DNA of 64,000 nt from Terriglobia bacterium (GCA_020072765.1 JAIQGD010000033.1:35557-99556), one strand, 5' to 3'. Shown: positions 16,983-28,208, counted from the first letter of the stretch. Numbers and translations are program-made. Notes: generated by a model from the letters alone, not told the origin.

Positions 16983-17824
16983 CCATGCAACCAGCCAAGG
17001 AAAAATCGGGCCTGGCCGCGGCGGTCACATCCGCCGGGCGCCATGCCATGCTCCTGGCCGAGTATTTCATGCAGTACGCCAAGGTGCGCGTGAGCTACCG
17101 CGGCGATTTTTTCATCAGCCTCGCCACCAGCTTTGCCGCGACGATCTTCGCGCTGGCCTTCGTCGTGGTGCTGTTTCAGAAAGTGCCGCAGCTGGCCGGG
17201 TGGCGCTTCGAGGAAGTGCTGTTCCTCTACGGCTTTTCCCTGGTTCCCTATGGCCTGTTCAACGTGCTCAGCCTGAACCTCTACGATTTCGGCAACGACT
17301 ACATCATCGAGGGGAAATTCGACCGCGTCCTGCTGCGTCCGGTGTCGTCGCTCTTTCAAGTGCTGTTCCAGACCTTTCGCATCGAAGCGCTGCAGGAAGT
17401 AGCCACGGGTGTGTATTGCATGGGATGGGCGGCGCACCGCCTGCATCTGGCGTGGACGCCGGGAAAAGTGGCGCTGCTTTTGTTTTTTGGTCTCTGTGCG
17501 GCGGTGATCTACGTGTCGGTGTTCCTGATTTTGACCACGGTGTCGTTCTGGTTCGAGGACCGCATCGGAATCCATCCCCCGGTGTGGAACCTGATCGCCT
17601 TTGGCCGCTACCCGCTGTCGATCTATAGCGGCGCGGTGCAGTTCTTTCTCTGCTGGGTGATTCCGTTCGGGCTGGCGTCGTTCTACCCCAGCGTGCGGCT
17701 GCTCGGCCGCACGGTGACGCCGGAATATACGGCGTTCGTGCCCGTGGTGGCGGCGGCGTTTCTGACGCTGGCCATCGCCCTGTGGAATTTCGGCTCGCGG
17801 CACTACGCCTCGACCGGTTCATGA
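16979..17824 (+). CDS. ABC-2 permease (COG3694-like)
   Basis: A 281-residue six-helix permease. It shares the YIIEGKFDRVLLRPVSSLFQ motif with its partner (IIEGK...RP/KPVS), a hallmark of this two-permease exporter. The start ATG at 16979 overlaps the stop of the preceding permease as ATGA; a second in-frame ATG is at 16985. Probable heterodimer with the 16170 product, energised by the ATPase at 10517. Confidence 0.86.
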   Translation: MTMQPAKEKSGLAAAVTSAGRHAMLLAEYFMQYAKVRVSYRGDFFISLATSFAATIFALAFVVVLFQKVPQLAGWRFEEVLFLYGFSLVPYGLFNVLSLNLYDFGNDYIIEGKFDRVLLRPVSSLFQVLFQTFRIEALQEVATGVYCMGWAAHRLHLAWTPGKVALLLFFGLCAAVIYVSVFLILTTVSFWFEDRIGIHPPVWNLIAFGRYPLSIYSGAVQFFLCWVIPFGLASFYPSVRLLGRTVTPEYTAFVPVVAAAFLTLAIALWNFGSRHYASTGS

Positions 17825-17846
17825 CATGCGTATGGGAGAGACATCC

Positions 17847-18383
17847 ATGAGGAAACAGACTCGCCGCAGCCGCCGGACACTCGCATCCGCGCTCGCAACG
17901 GTATTCGTTCTGCTTGGCGGCGCGTTCCTGTTCGCGCTCGCCGCCGCTCCCCGCGCGGTTTCTGCCGCGCAGCAGGTGAAACCTGCGGCCGAAAAGGCGC
18001 CCGATCTCAAATCGTTCACGGGCACGTGGAAGGCCAGTTTTCAGGGCGAGGTGTTCGCCATCCTCATCCTGAAGGAGAAGGGCGGCGACCTGACCGGCAC
18101 GTTGAATAATTTCGATATCAGTCTCGACAAGGAAGGAAATCTTGCGCCCGGCACGCACAAGGACCAGGGCGACGCGCCGCTGCTGAATGTGCGCTTCAAA
18201 TCGGGGGCGCTCTATTTCGTGGCCATCCAGAAGGATCAGTACAATCCCTCGACCGAATGGAAATTCGTGCCCACCAGCGCCCAGGAGGCCGAGCTCACCC
18301 AGCTGATCGATAACCAGCCGTACGCGACCAACGGCGTGCCCGCCAAGCCCATCCGCATGCTCCGCGAGCACGCCAAGCCGTAA
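17847..18383 (+). CDS. Secreted protein of unknown function
   Basis: A 178-residue protein with a twin-basic start (MRKQTRRSRRTLASALATVF), a hydrophobic signal segment and an AVSAAQQ cleavage-like site. The mature part has a beta-rich pattern (FTGTWKASFQGEVFAILILK, GGDLTGTLNNFDIS) resembling small lipocalin-like or DUF-type domains that start with a GTW motif. No catalytic residues are evident. GGGAGAG lies before the chosen ATG; an upstream ATG at 17826 is possible. Confidence 0.6.
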   Translation: MRKQTRRSRRTLASALATVFVLLGGAFLFALAAAPRAVSAAQQVKPAAEKAPDLKSFTGTWKASFQGEVFAILILKEKGGDLTGTLNNFDISLDKEGNLAPGTHKDQGDAPLLNVRFKSGALYFVAIQKDQYNPSTEWKFVPTSAQEAELTQLIDNQPYATNGVPAKPIRMLREHAKP

Positions 18384-18421
18384 CTTCGGCGGATGCTTTT
18401 GCGGGAAGGGAAGTGCCGCGG

Positions 18422-19153
18422 CTAGGAAGGACTGCCGTGGGCGTGGGCGCGGGCGATTTCGTCGGCGAGCAGAATCGCTTCGGCGACGTCCTTCATGGAC
18501 TTGTGGCGCTCGCGGCTTTCGGTCTGCAGGATGTGCGCCGCCTCGGCGTCATCGATGCGCAGGTTGTGGCGCAGAATTCCTTTGGCGGTTTCGACCACCA
18601 GGCGCGCCTCGGAGAGTTCGAAGGAGGTGGTCCGGGCTTCGATGCGCGCCAGTTCGATCTCGGGGCCGACGAGGAATCCGACGGTCGAGATGAGGCGGAT
18701 TTCGTGCCGGCTGTGGGCGTGCGGCTCGCGGTGCTGCACGTTGATGACCCCGACCAGATTGTCGCGGCACAGCACGGGCACGGAGAGGAAGGCCTCGAAG
18801 CGGTCTTCGGGCAGCTCCTGGAACGACTGGAAGCGCGGGTCGAGCGCGGCGCCGTGGGCGATGGCCACGGGCTTTTTGTGTTCGGCCACCCAGCCGGTGA
18901 TGCCCTGGCCCATGCGCAGCTTCAGGCGGTCCACGACTTCGGCGTGCGGATTTTTCGAGGCCCGCAGAATCAGCTCGTTTCCTTCCATCACGTAGACAAA
19001 ACAGGAATCACACTTCACGACGGTGGAAACGAAGTCCACGACGAGTTTCAGAATCATGTGGAGGGGATTGGCGGCCGCGATGCGCTCGCCGATCTCGTGC
19101 AAGACATCAATCTCCTGATGTTCACTTAACGGGAAATAGGTTTGCGTGTCCAT
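18422..19153 (-). CDS. GAF-ANTAR regulator
   Basis: A 243-residue protein. Residues about 15-165 form a GAF sensory domain (IGERIAAANPLHMILKLVVD, QGITGWVAEHKKPVAI, FLSVPVLCRDNLVGVINVQH). The last 65 residues (ARLVVETAKGILRHNLRIDD through KSMKDVAEAILLADEI) match an ANTAR domain, which binds paired RNA hairpins and causes antitermination. It is divergent from the sortase cassette, with a 319-bp shared upstream region carrying two CRP/FNR-like sites. ATG 19153 is preferred because the upstream in-frame sequence is not conserved-looking. Confidence 0.8.
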   Translation of the reverse strand: MDTQTYFPLSEHQEIDVLHEIGERIAAANPLHMILKLVVDFVSTVVKCDSCFVYVMEGNELILRASKNPHAEVVDRLKLRMGQGITGWVAEHKKPVAIAHGAALDPRFQSFQELPEDRFEAFLSVPVLCRDNLVGVINVQHREPHAHSRHEIRLISTVGFLVGPEIELARIEARTTSFELSEARLVVETAKGILRHNLRIDDAEAAHILQTESRERHKSMKDVAEAILLADEIARAHAHGSPS

Positions 19154-19304
19154 ACCCCCACTGTAGAGAGCTCCCGGCAGAACACGCCAATCCAAAATCG
19201 GGTTCGATGCCATCAGGATTTGTAATCCGGCGGACCGAGTCATCAGCCATACACCCGAGCTGCAAGGCGCACACGGCAGCGGCCATGCCGGCGACCTAAG
19301 CCTA

Positions 19305-19340
19305 GTGACAGCGGTCACTGGAGAACGTGATTCCGCTCAC
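19305..19340. promoter_or_regulatory. Two CRP/FNR-like palindromes 22 bp apart
   Basis: GTGACAGCGGTCAC (19305-19318) and GTGATTCCGCTCAC (19327-19340) have centres 22 bp apart, two helical turns. They lie between the GAF-ANTAR gene and the LPKTA-protein gene, so either or both could be controlled. The same 22-bp spacing recurs at 51816/51838. Confidence 0.55.
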
Positions 19341-19472
19341 CGCGTTCCACAGGGACAGGCGCGGAAGATAGAGGTGGAAAAAGGTCGGACTACGGCTGAC
19401 AGAGGCAGGCGTGCGAGCTTGCTTTTCATGCGCATGGCCGAGCATCCCAGTCCGGCGCAGGAGGAAACGGCG

Positions 19473-20132
19473 ATGAAGATCTTCAAGGTAGTTCTGGTTG
19501 TTCTCACGATCTTGGTGGTCGCCGGCATGATGGCCGTGCCGGCCCAAGCCCAGCGATGGGACAAAGACACGAAAGTCACATTCAGTCAGCCCGTGGAAAT
19601 CCCCGGCAAGATTCTCTCTCCGGGGAGCTATCGGTTCCGGGTGCATCCCTTGGCCACGGCGCGGAATGTCGTGCAGATCTGGAATGAAGACGGCACCCAG
19701 CTGATCACAACTGTGTTGTGCATCTACGACTATCGCCTGGAACCCGCGGGCGAAACGGTGATGGAATTCCATGAGAGGCCCACGGGAAGGCCCGTGGCGC
19801 TCCGTGCGTGGTTCTATCCGGGCCACCACTATGGGCACGAGTTTGTGTATCCCAAGACGCGAGCGGTGGAGCTGGCCAAGGAAACGCATGAAATCGTACC
19901 GGCCGAAACCGTCGAACCCACGGAACAGACCTTTGCAACCGTCCCGCTGGTGGCCGTGACTCCGGAGGCGAAAGAAGTGCCCGTGGCACAGGCGATCGAA
20001 ACGACTCCCAGCCGCGAGGTGGCGCAGCAATTGCCGAAGACCGCCAGCTCGATGCCCTTGATCGCGTTGTGCGGCTTGGCGGCGATGGGTCTGGCCATCG
20101 GTCTGAGGCTAGCTGCAAGACGGTTTTCTTGA
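19473..20132 (+). CDS. LPKTA-anchored surface/periplasmic protein (sortase substrate)
   Basis: A 219-residue protein with a signal peptide (VVLVVLTILVVAGMMAVPAQAQ), a beta-rich body (VTFSQPVEIPGKILSPGSYR, RAWFYPGHHYGHEFVYPK) and a sorting-type C-terminus: LPKTASS at about residue 187, a hydrophobic helix and a terminal basic patch LAARRFS. This arrangement is what sortases recognise. A sortase gene lies two genes downstream. A GGAGG ribosome binding site precedes the ATG at 19473. Two CRP/FNR-like sites lie 130-170 bp upstream. Confidence 0.8.
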   Translation: MKIFKVVLVVLTILVVAGMMAVPAQAQRWDKDTKVTFSQPVEIPGKILSPGSYRFRVHPLATARNVVQIWNEDGTQLITTVLCIYDYRLEPAGETVMEFHERPTGRPVALRAWFYPGHHYGHEFVYPKTRAVELAKETHEIVPAETVEPTEQTFATVPLVAVTPEAKEVPVAQAIETTPSREVAQQLPKTASSMPLIALCGLAAMGLAIGLRLAARRFS

Positions 20133-20200
20133 CCTTTCGCCAGATGGGCGCCGCGGAAAGTAGCGGGAAGATGGCGCATGGCGGCGCCAAGGAAGCGGCC

Positions 20201-21211
20201 GTGATTGTCATGCAGCAATCACGCAACACGGGGCGGTGGGGACGCGCTCGGGTCCTCGCCGCCCTTTTCGCAGGATGCGTGCTCGGGGTGGGGCCGCAAC
20301 TATGGTTGCCTTGGTCCACCAGGGCTTTCGCGGCGGCGGGGCAAGCCAAAATCTCGGTTACGACCGAAGCGGTGGTACTCCCCGTGCGGGTGACCGATGC
20401 GAGCGGGAATTGCGTGCGGGGCCTGACGCAGGATGATTTTCGCGTCTACGAAAACGGGAAAGAGCAAAAGATCGCTTTCTTTCAGCATGCGGACACTCCC
20501 ATTACGGCGGGCCTGATCGTGGACCACAGCGGGAGCATGAGGCCCAAGCTGCGGCAGGTGGCCGCCGCGGTGTACGAGTTTGCCCAGACCAGCGACGCCC
20601 AGGACGAAATGTTCGTGGTGAACTTCAGCGACGACGTGTGGCTGCAGCCGCTGGATGGAAAGCCGTTCACCAGCGATGCGCACGTGCTGGAACGCGCCGT
20701 GACGGCCGTGGGCGCCGCCGGGCAAACGGCGCTGTACGACGCGATCGTGGAAGGGCTGCGCCATTTGCAGCTCGGGACGCTGAACAAGAAGGCGCTGGTG
20801 ATCGTGAGTGACGGCGGAGACGACGCCAGCGACCACACCTACGCGGAGGTGCTGGAGCTGGCCCGAAGGTCGCAAGCGGTGATCTACGCGATCGGCCTGG
20901 TGGGCGACTCACACGAAGAAGAGAATCCGGGCCTGCTGCGGCGCCTGGCGAAGAACACGGGCGGGATCGCTTTCTTTCCGCGCTCGGTGGAATCCGTGGT
21001 GGACATTTCCAAGCAGATCGCCGCCGATCTGCGCGAGCAGTACACGCTGGGCTACGTTCCGGAGGGGCGCGCCGTCGACACGTTGTTCCACAAGATCGCG
21101 GTGAAGATCACGGCGCCCGGCGGAGGGCGGTGGCACGTCCGGACCCGGTTGGGCTACTCGCACCCAGCCGAAGGCGACGCGCCGGGCGCGCCGGGGGAGA
21201 AAGCGCCATGA
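20201..21211 (+). CDS. Acidobacterial VWFA-related secreted protein
   Basis: A 336-residue exported protein with a von Willebrand factor A domain: MIDAS motif IVDHSGSM (DxSxS), GQTALYDAI and VIVSDGGDDAS. The segment VVLPVRVTDASGNCVRGLTQ and DDFRVYENGKEQKI before the VWA domain is the hallmark of the acidobacterial VWFA-related family. The start is uncertain: GTG 20201 has AAGGA seven bases upstream; ATGs at 20144, 20171 and 20210 are also in frame. Its stop overlaps the sortase start (ATGA). It likely mediates metal-dependent adhesion in the periplasm or at the surface. Confidence 0.82.
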   Translation: MIVMQQSRNTGRWGRARVLAALFAGCVLGVGPQLWLPWSTRAFAAAGQAKISVTTEAVVLPVRVTDASGNCVRGLTQDDFRVYENGKEQKIAFFQHADTPITAGLIVDHSGSMRPKLRQVAAAVYEFAQTSDAQDEMFVVNFSDDVWLQPLDGKPFTSDAHVLERAVTAVGAAGQTALYDAIVEGLRHLQLGTLNKKALVIVSDGGDDASDHTYAEVLELARRSQAVIYAIGLVGDSHEEENPGLLRRLAKNTGGIAFFPRSVESVVDISKQIAADLREQYTLGYVPEGRAVDTLFHKIAVKITAPGGGRWHVRTRLGYSHPAEGDAPGAPGEKAP

Positions 21212-21822
21212 ATCACACGGATTCCGCCCACGCGGCGCGCGGGATGGTGGCGTGCGCTCTTCGCACGGCGTCGGGGGTGCTGCTGCTGATCGGACTGGCC
21301 GCCGTGGGATACGCGGCGTATGTGATCGAGTACGCGCGAACCTACCAGGCGGTTCAGGAGCGCATCTTGGAAGCCGCGCCCGCCAGCGTGGCGCCGCGCA
21401 TCGCGGAGCCTCCTGCGGAAGGCAGCACACTGGGGCGGCTGCAGATTCCGCGGCTGGGGCTGCGAGTCATCGTGGTGCAGGGAGACTCGCCCCAGATTCT
21501 GAAGCGCGCTGTGGGGCACCTGCCAGAAACCACATTGCCCGGCGAAGACGGCAACGCCGCACTGGCGGGCCACCGCGATACGCTGTTTCGTCCGCTGCGA
21601 GGGGTTCGTGCGGGGGATGCGATTACGTTCGAAACGCCCTCGCGCGTGGTGCGCTATCAGGTGGAATGGACGCAGGTGGTTGCGCCCACGAGTATCGAAG
21701 TGCTGCGATCGTCGGGCGCGCACGAGCTGACGCTGATTACCTGTTTCCCGTTCGATTTCGTGGGGTCGGCGCCCAACCGGTTCATCGTCCGCGCGCGGGA
21801 AGTCGATCAAGAGCCGCGATAG
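21208..21822 (+). CDS. Class D-type sortase
   Basis: A 204-residue membrane-anchored transpeptidase: N-terminal helix (TASGVLLLIGLAAVGYAAYV), then LGRLQIPRLGLRVIVVQGDS, catalytic His in AGHRDTLFRPL, catalytic Cys in LTLITCFPF (TLxTC) and the conserved Arg in RFIVRARE. It would cleave an LPxT-type signal; the LPKTA protein at 19473 is the obvious substrate. The ATG at 21208 overlaps the VWFA gene stop (ATGA) and has GGGGGAGAAAG upstream. Sortases are uncommon in diderm bacteria but known in Acidobacteria. Confidence 0.88.
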   Translation: MNHTDSAHAARGMVACALRTASGVLLLIGLAAVGYAAYVIEYARTYQAVQERILEAAPASVAPRIAEPPAEGSTLGRLQIPRLGLRVIVVQGDSPQILKRAVGHLPETTLPGEDGNAALAGHRDTLFRPLRGVRAGDAITFETPSRVVRYQVEWTQVVAPTSIEVLRSSGAHELTLITCFPFDFVGSAPNRFIVRAREVDQEPR

Positions 21823-22043
21823 CCGGGCAGTTCAGTGGCGCGGGCATACACGATCCCAGTGGAGTTCCGTGAACAGGGGAGAATCCAGGTGTGGCTGATC
21901 GGCTGGCCGGCCGGTGTTGCTGCTCCGAGCGCGCAAAAGAATCCGGCGAGGGAAGAGGCATGGCAGGCGGTTTTTCCGTATCGCTCCCGGAGGAGCTCGG
22001 CGAGATCAGTCGCGGTCTCCGGCTGCGCTTGCCGGGCCGTCAT
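21807..22043 (-). CDS. Possible small protein with a CRP/FNR-type promoter
   Basis: A 78-residue ORF beginning MTARQAQPETATDLAELLRE. I recognise no family. Three things support it: a strong GGAGGAG ribosome binding site before the ATG, a TATAAA -10-like box (22089-22094), and a GTGA-N6-TCAC palindrome (22117-22130) centred 32 bp upstream of that box. Its end overlaps the convergent sortase gene by 16 bp. The second half looks less protein-like, so this may be a truncated gene. Confidence 0.4.
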   Translation of the reverse strand: MTARQAQPETATDLAELLRERYGKTACHASSLAGFFCALGAATPAGQPISHTWILPCSRNSTGIVYARATELPGYRGS

Positions 22044-22088
22044 GTTCTCCTCCGCGCGCTATTGCCTCAAACCCTCACCGGCACTTAC

Positions 22089-22130
22089 TTTATACGCCGG
22101 CGCGGACGCAAAGACAGTGATCCGGGTCAC
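22089..22130 (-). promoter_or_regulatory. Class II CRP/FNR-like promoter
   Basis: The palindrome at 22117-22130 reads GTGATCCGGGTCAC on the plus strand, and TATAAA is at 22089-22094 on the minus strand. The centre-to-centre distance is 32 bp, which places the palindrome near -41.5, the classical class II activator position. The predicted transcript would start near 22082 and lead into the small ORF at 22043. Confidence 0.5.
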
Positions 22131-22351
22131 ATTCGATAACAAAAAACATGGAAGGCGAGGCAGCCACACGCGGCGTTTGGCTACAGGCCGCCCGGCGTCC
22201 GGCCGGCCGACGGTTCCCGCAAATCCGAGTTCGCGGCCGACGACTCTGATGTAGATTCTCTCAGTCGTCTGGTACAAACTCGCGCTGTGGTCAATGCGGT
22301 TAGTGGAAACCACGGGACCGTGCGCTTTGGTACCGAAAGGAGATGCGTGTG
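22131..22351. other. Intergenic region without a recognised feature
   Basis: The 221 bp before the SnoaL-like gene contain no coding frame I trust. A GGTTAGTGGAAACC imperfect inverted repeat lies near 22299, and AGGAG just before the next gene serves as its ribosome binding site. Confidence 0.35.
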
Positions 22352-22867
22352 ATGAAGAAAGTCCTAGCTGGCGTCGTTGTGCTTTTGTTTGTGGCAATGC
22401 TGGGCCACCGTGCCGCGGCGGGAGGGAACGATTCACAACGAGAAGCTCAAGACCGAGCGCAGATCGAAAAGCTGATGTGGCGGTACACTCGTGCTCTGGA
22501 CACGGAGAACGCGGATGCGTACGCTGCCGCATTCGCGCCGGATGGTCAATTCAGCAGCGGCGGCAACGCGATCAAAGGGCACGAGGCGCTCAAGAAAATG
22601 ATTGCCGATCTTCGGCAACGCACCGCCGACGCCGAAGCCAAGAGTGGAGAAAAGAGGCCGGCCATGTACCACATGAGCGCGAACAGCTACCTTGAATTCG
22701 TCGATAAGGATCACGCGCGCGTGGAGGCGTACTGGATGACGGTGTTCGGTCAGGCCGGCCCGAATGTGCCGGTGCGCGTCGCGGCCGCCGGGCGCGAAGT
22801 CAACGAACTCGTGCGCGTAAACGGGCAGTGGCTTATCAAGACGCGGGACGTTACACCCAAGGACTGA
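22352..22867 (+). CDS. Secreted SnoaL/NTF2-like protein
   Basis: A 171-residue protein with a signal peptide (MKKVLAGVVVLLFVAMLGHR, cut near AAAGG) and an NTF2-like fold: QIEKLMWRYTRALDTENADA, YAAAFAPDGQFSSGG, IKGHEALKKMI and a final WLIKTRDV strand. Family members are often ketosteroid-isomerase-like, but no specific activity can be assigned. ATG 22352 has AGGAG nine bases upstream; an ATG at 22343 is too close to it. Confidence 0.75.
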   Translation: MKKVLAGVVVLLFVAMLGHRAAAGGNDSQREAQDRAQIEKLMWRYTRALDTENADAYAAAFAPDGQFSSGGNAIKGHEALKKMIADLRQRTADAEAKSGEKRPAMYHMSANSYLEFVDKDHARVEAYWMTVFGQAGPNVPVRVAAAGREVNELVRVNGQWLIKTRDVTPKD

Positions 22868-22902
22868 GCGAAGCGGGCCCGGTGCTTCGCGCGAAATTCA
22901 CC

Positions 22903-23378
22903 GAGGTGGTTAGACGGAACGATTGGGCAAACTGGGACTCCAGCAGCCTACCCGAGGGTCAGAGCGCGGCGCTCTTGCGAGCGTTGCGCATACGGGCTGG
23001 GCCAGCCCTCCCCTCCTATTTGGCCTTGCACCACGCGGGGTTTTCCGTGCCCCGGATGTTGCCACCCGGGCGGTGGGCTCTTACCCCACCTTTTCACCCT
23101 TACCAAATGCGCGGAACCCAATCCGGCGGGCCCTTGGTTTTGCCGCGGGCCTGCCGCCGAGGTAACCGTCACACCGGCGGTTTATTTTCTGTGGCACTTT
23201 CCGTAGCCGCGCTGCCGGGATGCCCTTGCGGGCGCCCTGCCGCGCAACCCCCTGGCGTTACCAGGCGCGTTGCCCTTCGTCGTGGGCCCTTGCGAGCCGG
23301 CGACGATTGGTGTCCGGACTTTCCTCCCGCAGGCGCCGTTTGCACGGAACCCGCCGGCGATCACCCGTCTCACCCGCC
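22903..23378 (-). ncRNA. rnpB: RNase P RNA (type A)
   Basis: On the minus strand the universally conserved GAGGAAAGTCCGGAC appears near the 5' end (+ strand about 23322-23336). GGTAAGGGTGAAAAGGTG with GGTAAGAGCCCACC, then CAAGGCCAAATAGGAGGGG and GGGTAGGCTGCTGGAG, follow in the expected order for the catalytic core. The 5' and 3' ends can pair (AGACGG with CCGTCT). Ends are estimated from this pairing. The RNA is the catalytic subunit that trims tRNA 5' leaders. Confidence 0.92.
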
Positions 23379-23385
23379 AATTACA

Positions 23386-23391
23386 ATTATA
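23386..23391 (-). promoter_or_regulatory. Probable -10 box of rnpB
   Basis: A perfect TATAAT on the minus strand (in GCTATAATTGTAATTGG) lies eight bases before the inferred RNase P RNA 5' end. The -35 region is not clearly recognisable. Confidence 0.6.
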
Positions 23392-23473
23392 GCTTATTTA
23401 GGGGCTAAAGGGTTTGCGCGGCAAGCCGGGCGGGGAGAAAGCTGAATCAAAAGTTCCTTGCATGACCACCGAG

Positions 23474-23538
23474 CTTCAGGGGCTAAAGCCCCGTGAAAAC
23501 AAATGCGTCAACGCCGGGGCTGAAGCCCCGGCCTCCTA
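23474..23538. repeat. Two-hairpin repeat, copy 1
   Basis: CTTCA is followed by a perfect palindrome (GGGGCT-AA-AGCCCC), then about 20 bases, then a second palindrome (GCCGGGGCT-GA-AGCCCCGGC) and CTCCTA. The layout matches the two copies at 28937 and 29033, but the stem sequences differ. Confidence 0.65.
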
Positions 23539-23642
23539 AAGACGATGCAATGAGATTACGACTCAGGACACTCGTGTGCTGTTCCAGGCGTCGCTGGCAA
23601 AGCTCGCGGCCGGGCAGGGCGCAGCCCCGATTGAGTTCATCG

Positions 23643-23746
23643 GGGCGCAGCAAGCAGCGCCCCTATAGAGGGTTTGGAGACGCGGCGCTGGAGGCGGGCA
23701 CGGCCCCGACTGCTGTCCGGGGCGGGCGTGCCGTGCCCCTACGGAG
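23643..23746. repeat. GC-rich palindromic repeats ending CCCCTAY-R-GAG
   Basis: Two members of one family: 23643-23673 (GCAGCAAGCAGCGCCCC then TATAGAG) and 23721-23746 (GGCGTGCCGTGCCCC then TACGGAG). Related copies are at 27979-28006, 35529-35556 and 40812-40842. All are intergenic. Confidence 0.6.
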
Positions 23747-23796
23747 AAAGGGCGATCAGGACTCCGAGGGCAGAGAGTAGGGACGGGGCGGGGCCG

Positions 23797-26833
<3,037 letters not shown>

Positions 26834-26862
26834 TGGGTCGAGCTTCCTGACAGGAAGGGTCC

Positions 26863-27897
26863 ATGGAACCGTTCACCCATGCGTTTACGTCGCTGGCGCT
26901 GGCGCGCGCCGGAGGGCGGCGGCTGCCGCGATTTGGTACGGCGATGCTGATTGCCTCGGGGCTGGCGGCGGACCTCGATTACGCGAGCTATCTGAGCGGG
27001 CCGGGCGCTTTCCTGCGCTATCACCGCACCGTGTTGCACTCGCTGGCGGGGTCGGCGCTGATGGCCGGCGCGATCGCCGGCGCATGCTGCGCGCTCGATA
27101 AGAGATTTCCTGCGAACAATCCGGTGCAAGGGAAGACGTGCGCGCCGTTGAAGTTTGCGCCGGCGCTGGCGGTGTGCGCGGCGGGCGCCGCCGGGCATCT
27201 GCTGCTGGACGTGTGCAGCGGCGTGGGCGTGCAATTGCTTTGGCCGTTTCGCGCGCGATGGACGGGATGGGATCTCAGCGCGAATTTCGATCCTTGGATT
27301 TTGCTGTTGCTGGTGGCGGGATTTCTGCTGCCGCTATTGTTCGGGCTGATCGGCGAAGAGGTGGGCGAGCGGAAGAAGGGGCCGCGGGGGAGCCGGGCGG
27401 CGGTGGTCACGCTGGCGCTGCTGGCCGCGTATTTGGGGGCGCGCGCGAATCTGCGGGGCCGGGCGGTGACGCTGCTGCTGTCGCGCGAATATCACGGCCG
27501 GGTGGCATTGTCCGCCGGGGCGTTTCCCGAATCGGCGACGCCGCTGGACTGGCGCGGCGTGGTGGTGACGGACAATACGATTGAGGAAGTAGATGTCCCG
27601 TTGGGTCCGGGAGCCGCATTTGATCCGGACCGCAGCCTGACGCACCACAAGCCCGAGGATTCTCCGGCACTTGATGCCGGGCAGAAGACGGCGGCTGCGG
27701 AGGAGTTTCTGGGCTACGCGCGGTTTCCGCTGGCGAGCGTGGGGCGGCGGGAAGACGGCTATCGCGTGGAAGTGCACGATCTGCGCTTTGCGTCCGGCGA
27801 TACGGAGCCGGCCAACGTCTTCGTGCGCATCGATCTGGACAGCGGTTTGCAGGTCAAACAGGAAGAGTTCCAGTTCGCCGCATCTCCGAATCCGTAG
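26863..27897 (+). CDS. YdjM-like membrane metal-dependent hydrolase
   Basis: A 344-residue protein. The N-terminal half has the YdjM/LexA-binding-associated family pattern: MEPFTHAFTSLALARAGG, GLAADLDYAS and YHRTVLHSLAGSAL, with His and Asp residues thought to bind metal, and several helices (HLLLDVCSGVGVQLLWPFRA). The C-terminal 150 residues form a soluble domain. The true reaction in this family is not established. It follows the lipid kinase and may be co-transcribed. Confidence 0.82.
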   Translation: MEPFTHAFTSLALARAGGRRLPRFGTAMLIASGLAADLDYASYLSGPGAFLRYHRTVLHSLAGSALMAGAIAGACCALDKRFPANNPVQGKTCAPLKFAPALAVCAAGAAGHLLLDVCSGVGVQLLWPFRARWTGWDLSANFDPWILLLLVAGFLLPLLFGLIGEEVGERKKGPRGSRAAVVTLALLAAYLGARANLRGRAVTLLLSREYHGRVALSAGAFPESATPLDWRGVVVTDNTIEEVDVPLGPGAAFDPDRSLTHHKPEDSPALDAGQKTAAAEEFLGYARFPLASVGRREDGYRVEVHDLRFASGDTEPANVFVRIDLDSGLQVKQEEFQFAASPNP

Positions 27898-28208
27898 CCA
27901 GACCGGCTCGCAGGGGGCTCAGTGAAAAGCGAAATGACGCATAGGGGTGCGCCAGATTCGCGGTGATGCGCTGAAGGCGGGCACGGCGTGCCGTGCCCCT
28001 ACGGAGAAACGGCAGCAATAGCGCAGTCCATAAGCCAACTGTTCGTTGTGACTCTGCCGAGTGTGTTGCGCGAAGGAGCAAGGAAGGCACGCAGTACATG
28101 ATGGCGACGCTGAGATTCTTCTCGCATCCTGGCCGGATGCGCTCAGAATGACGCGCGGAGTGTGATTTGCATTTGTCCGATGCGGCTGTCCGCTTGGAGA
28201 AATGTCGG
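27898..28208. repeat. Intergenic region with palindromic repeats
   Basis: This 311-bp gap holds a family member of the CCCCTACGGAG repeat at 27979-28006 (GGCACGGC-GT-GCCGTGCC palindrome) and a GC-rich imperfect palindrome near 28128-28148 (GCATCCTGGCCGGATGC). No coding frame is convincing. Confidence 0.55.

Noticed and set aside
22828-23445. 205-codon plus-strand frame across the RNase P RNA region
   Set aside because: The DNA here is explained by rnpB on the minus strand; the frame is translated antisense of a structured RNA.
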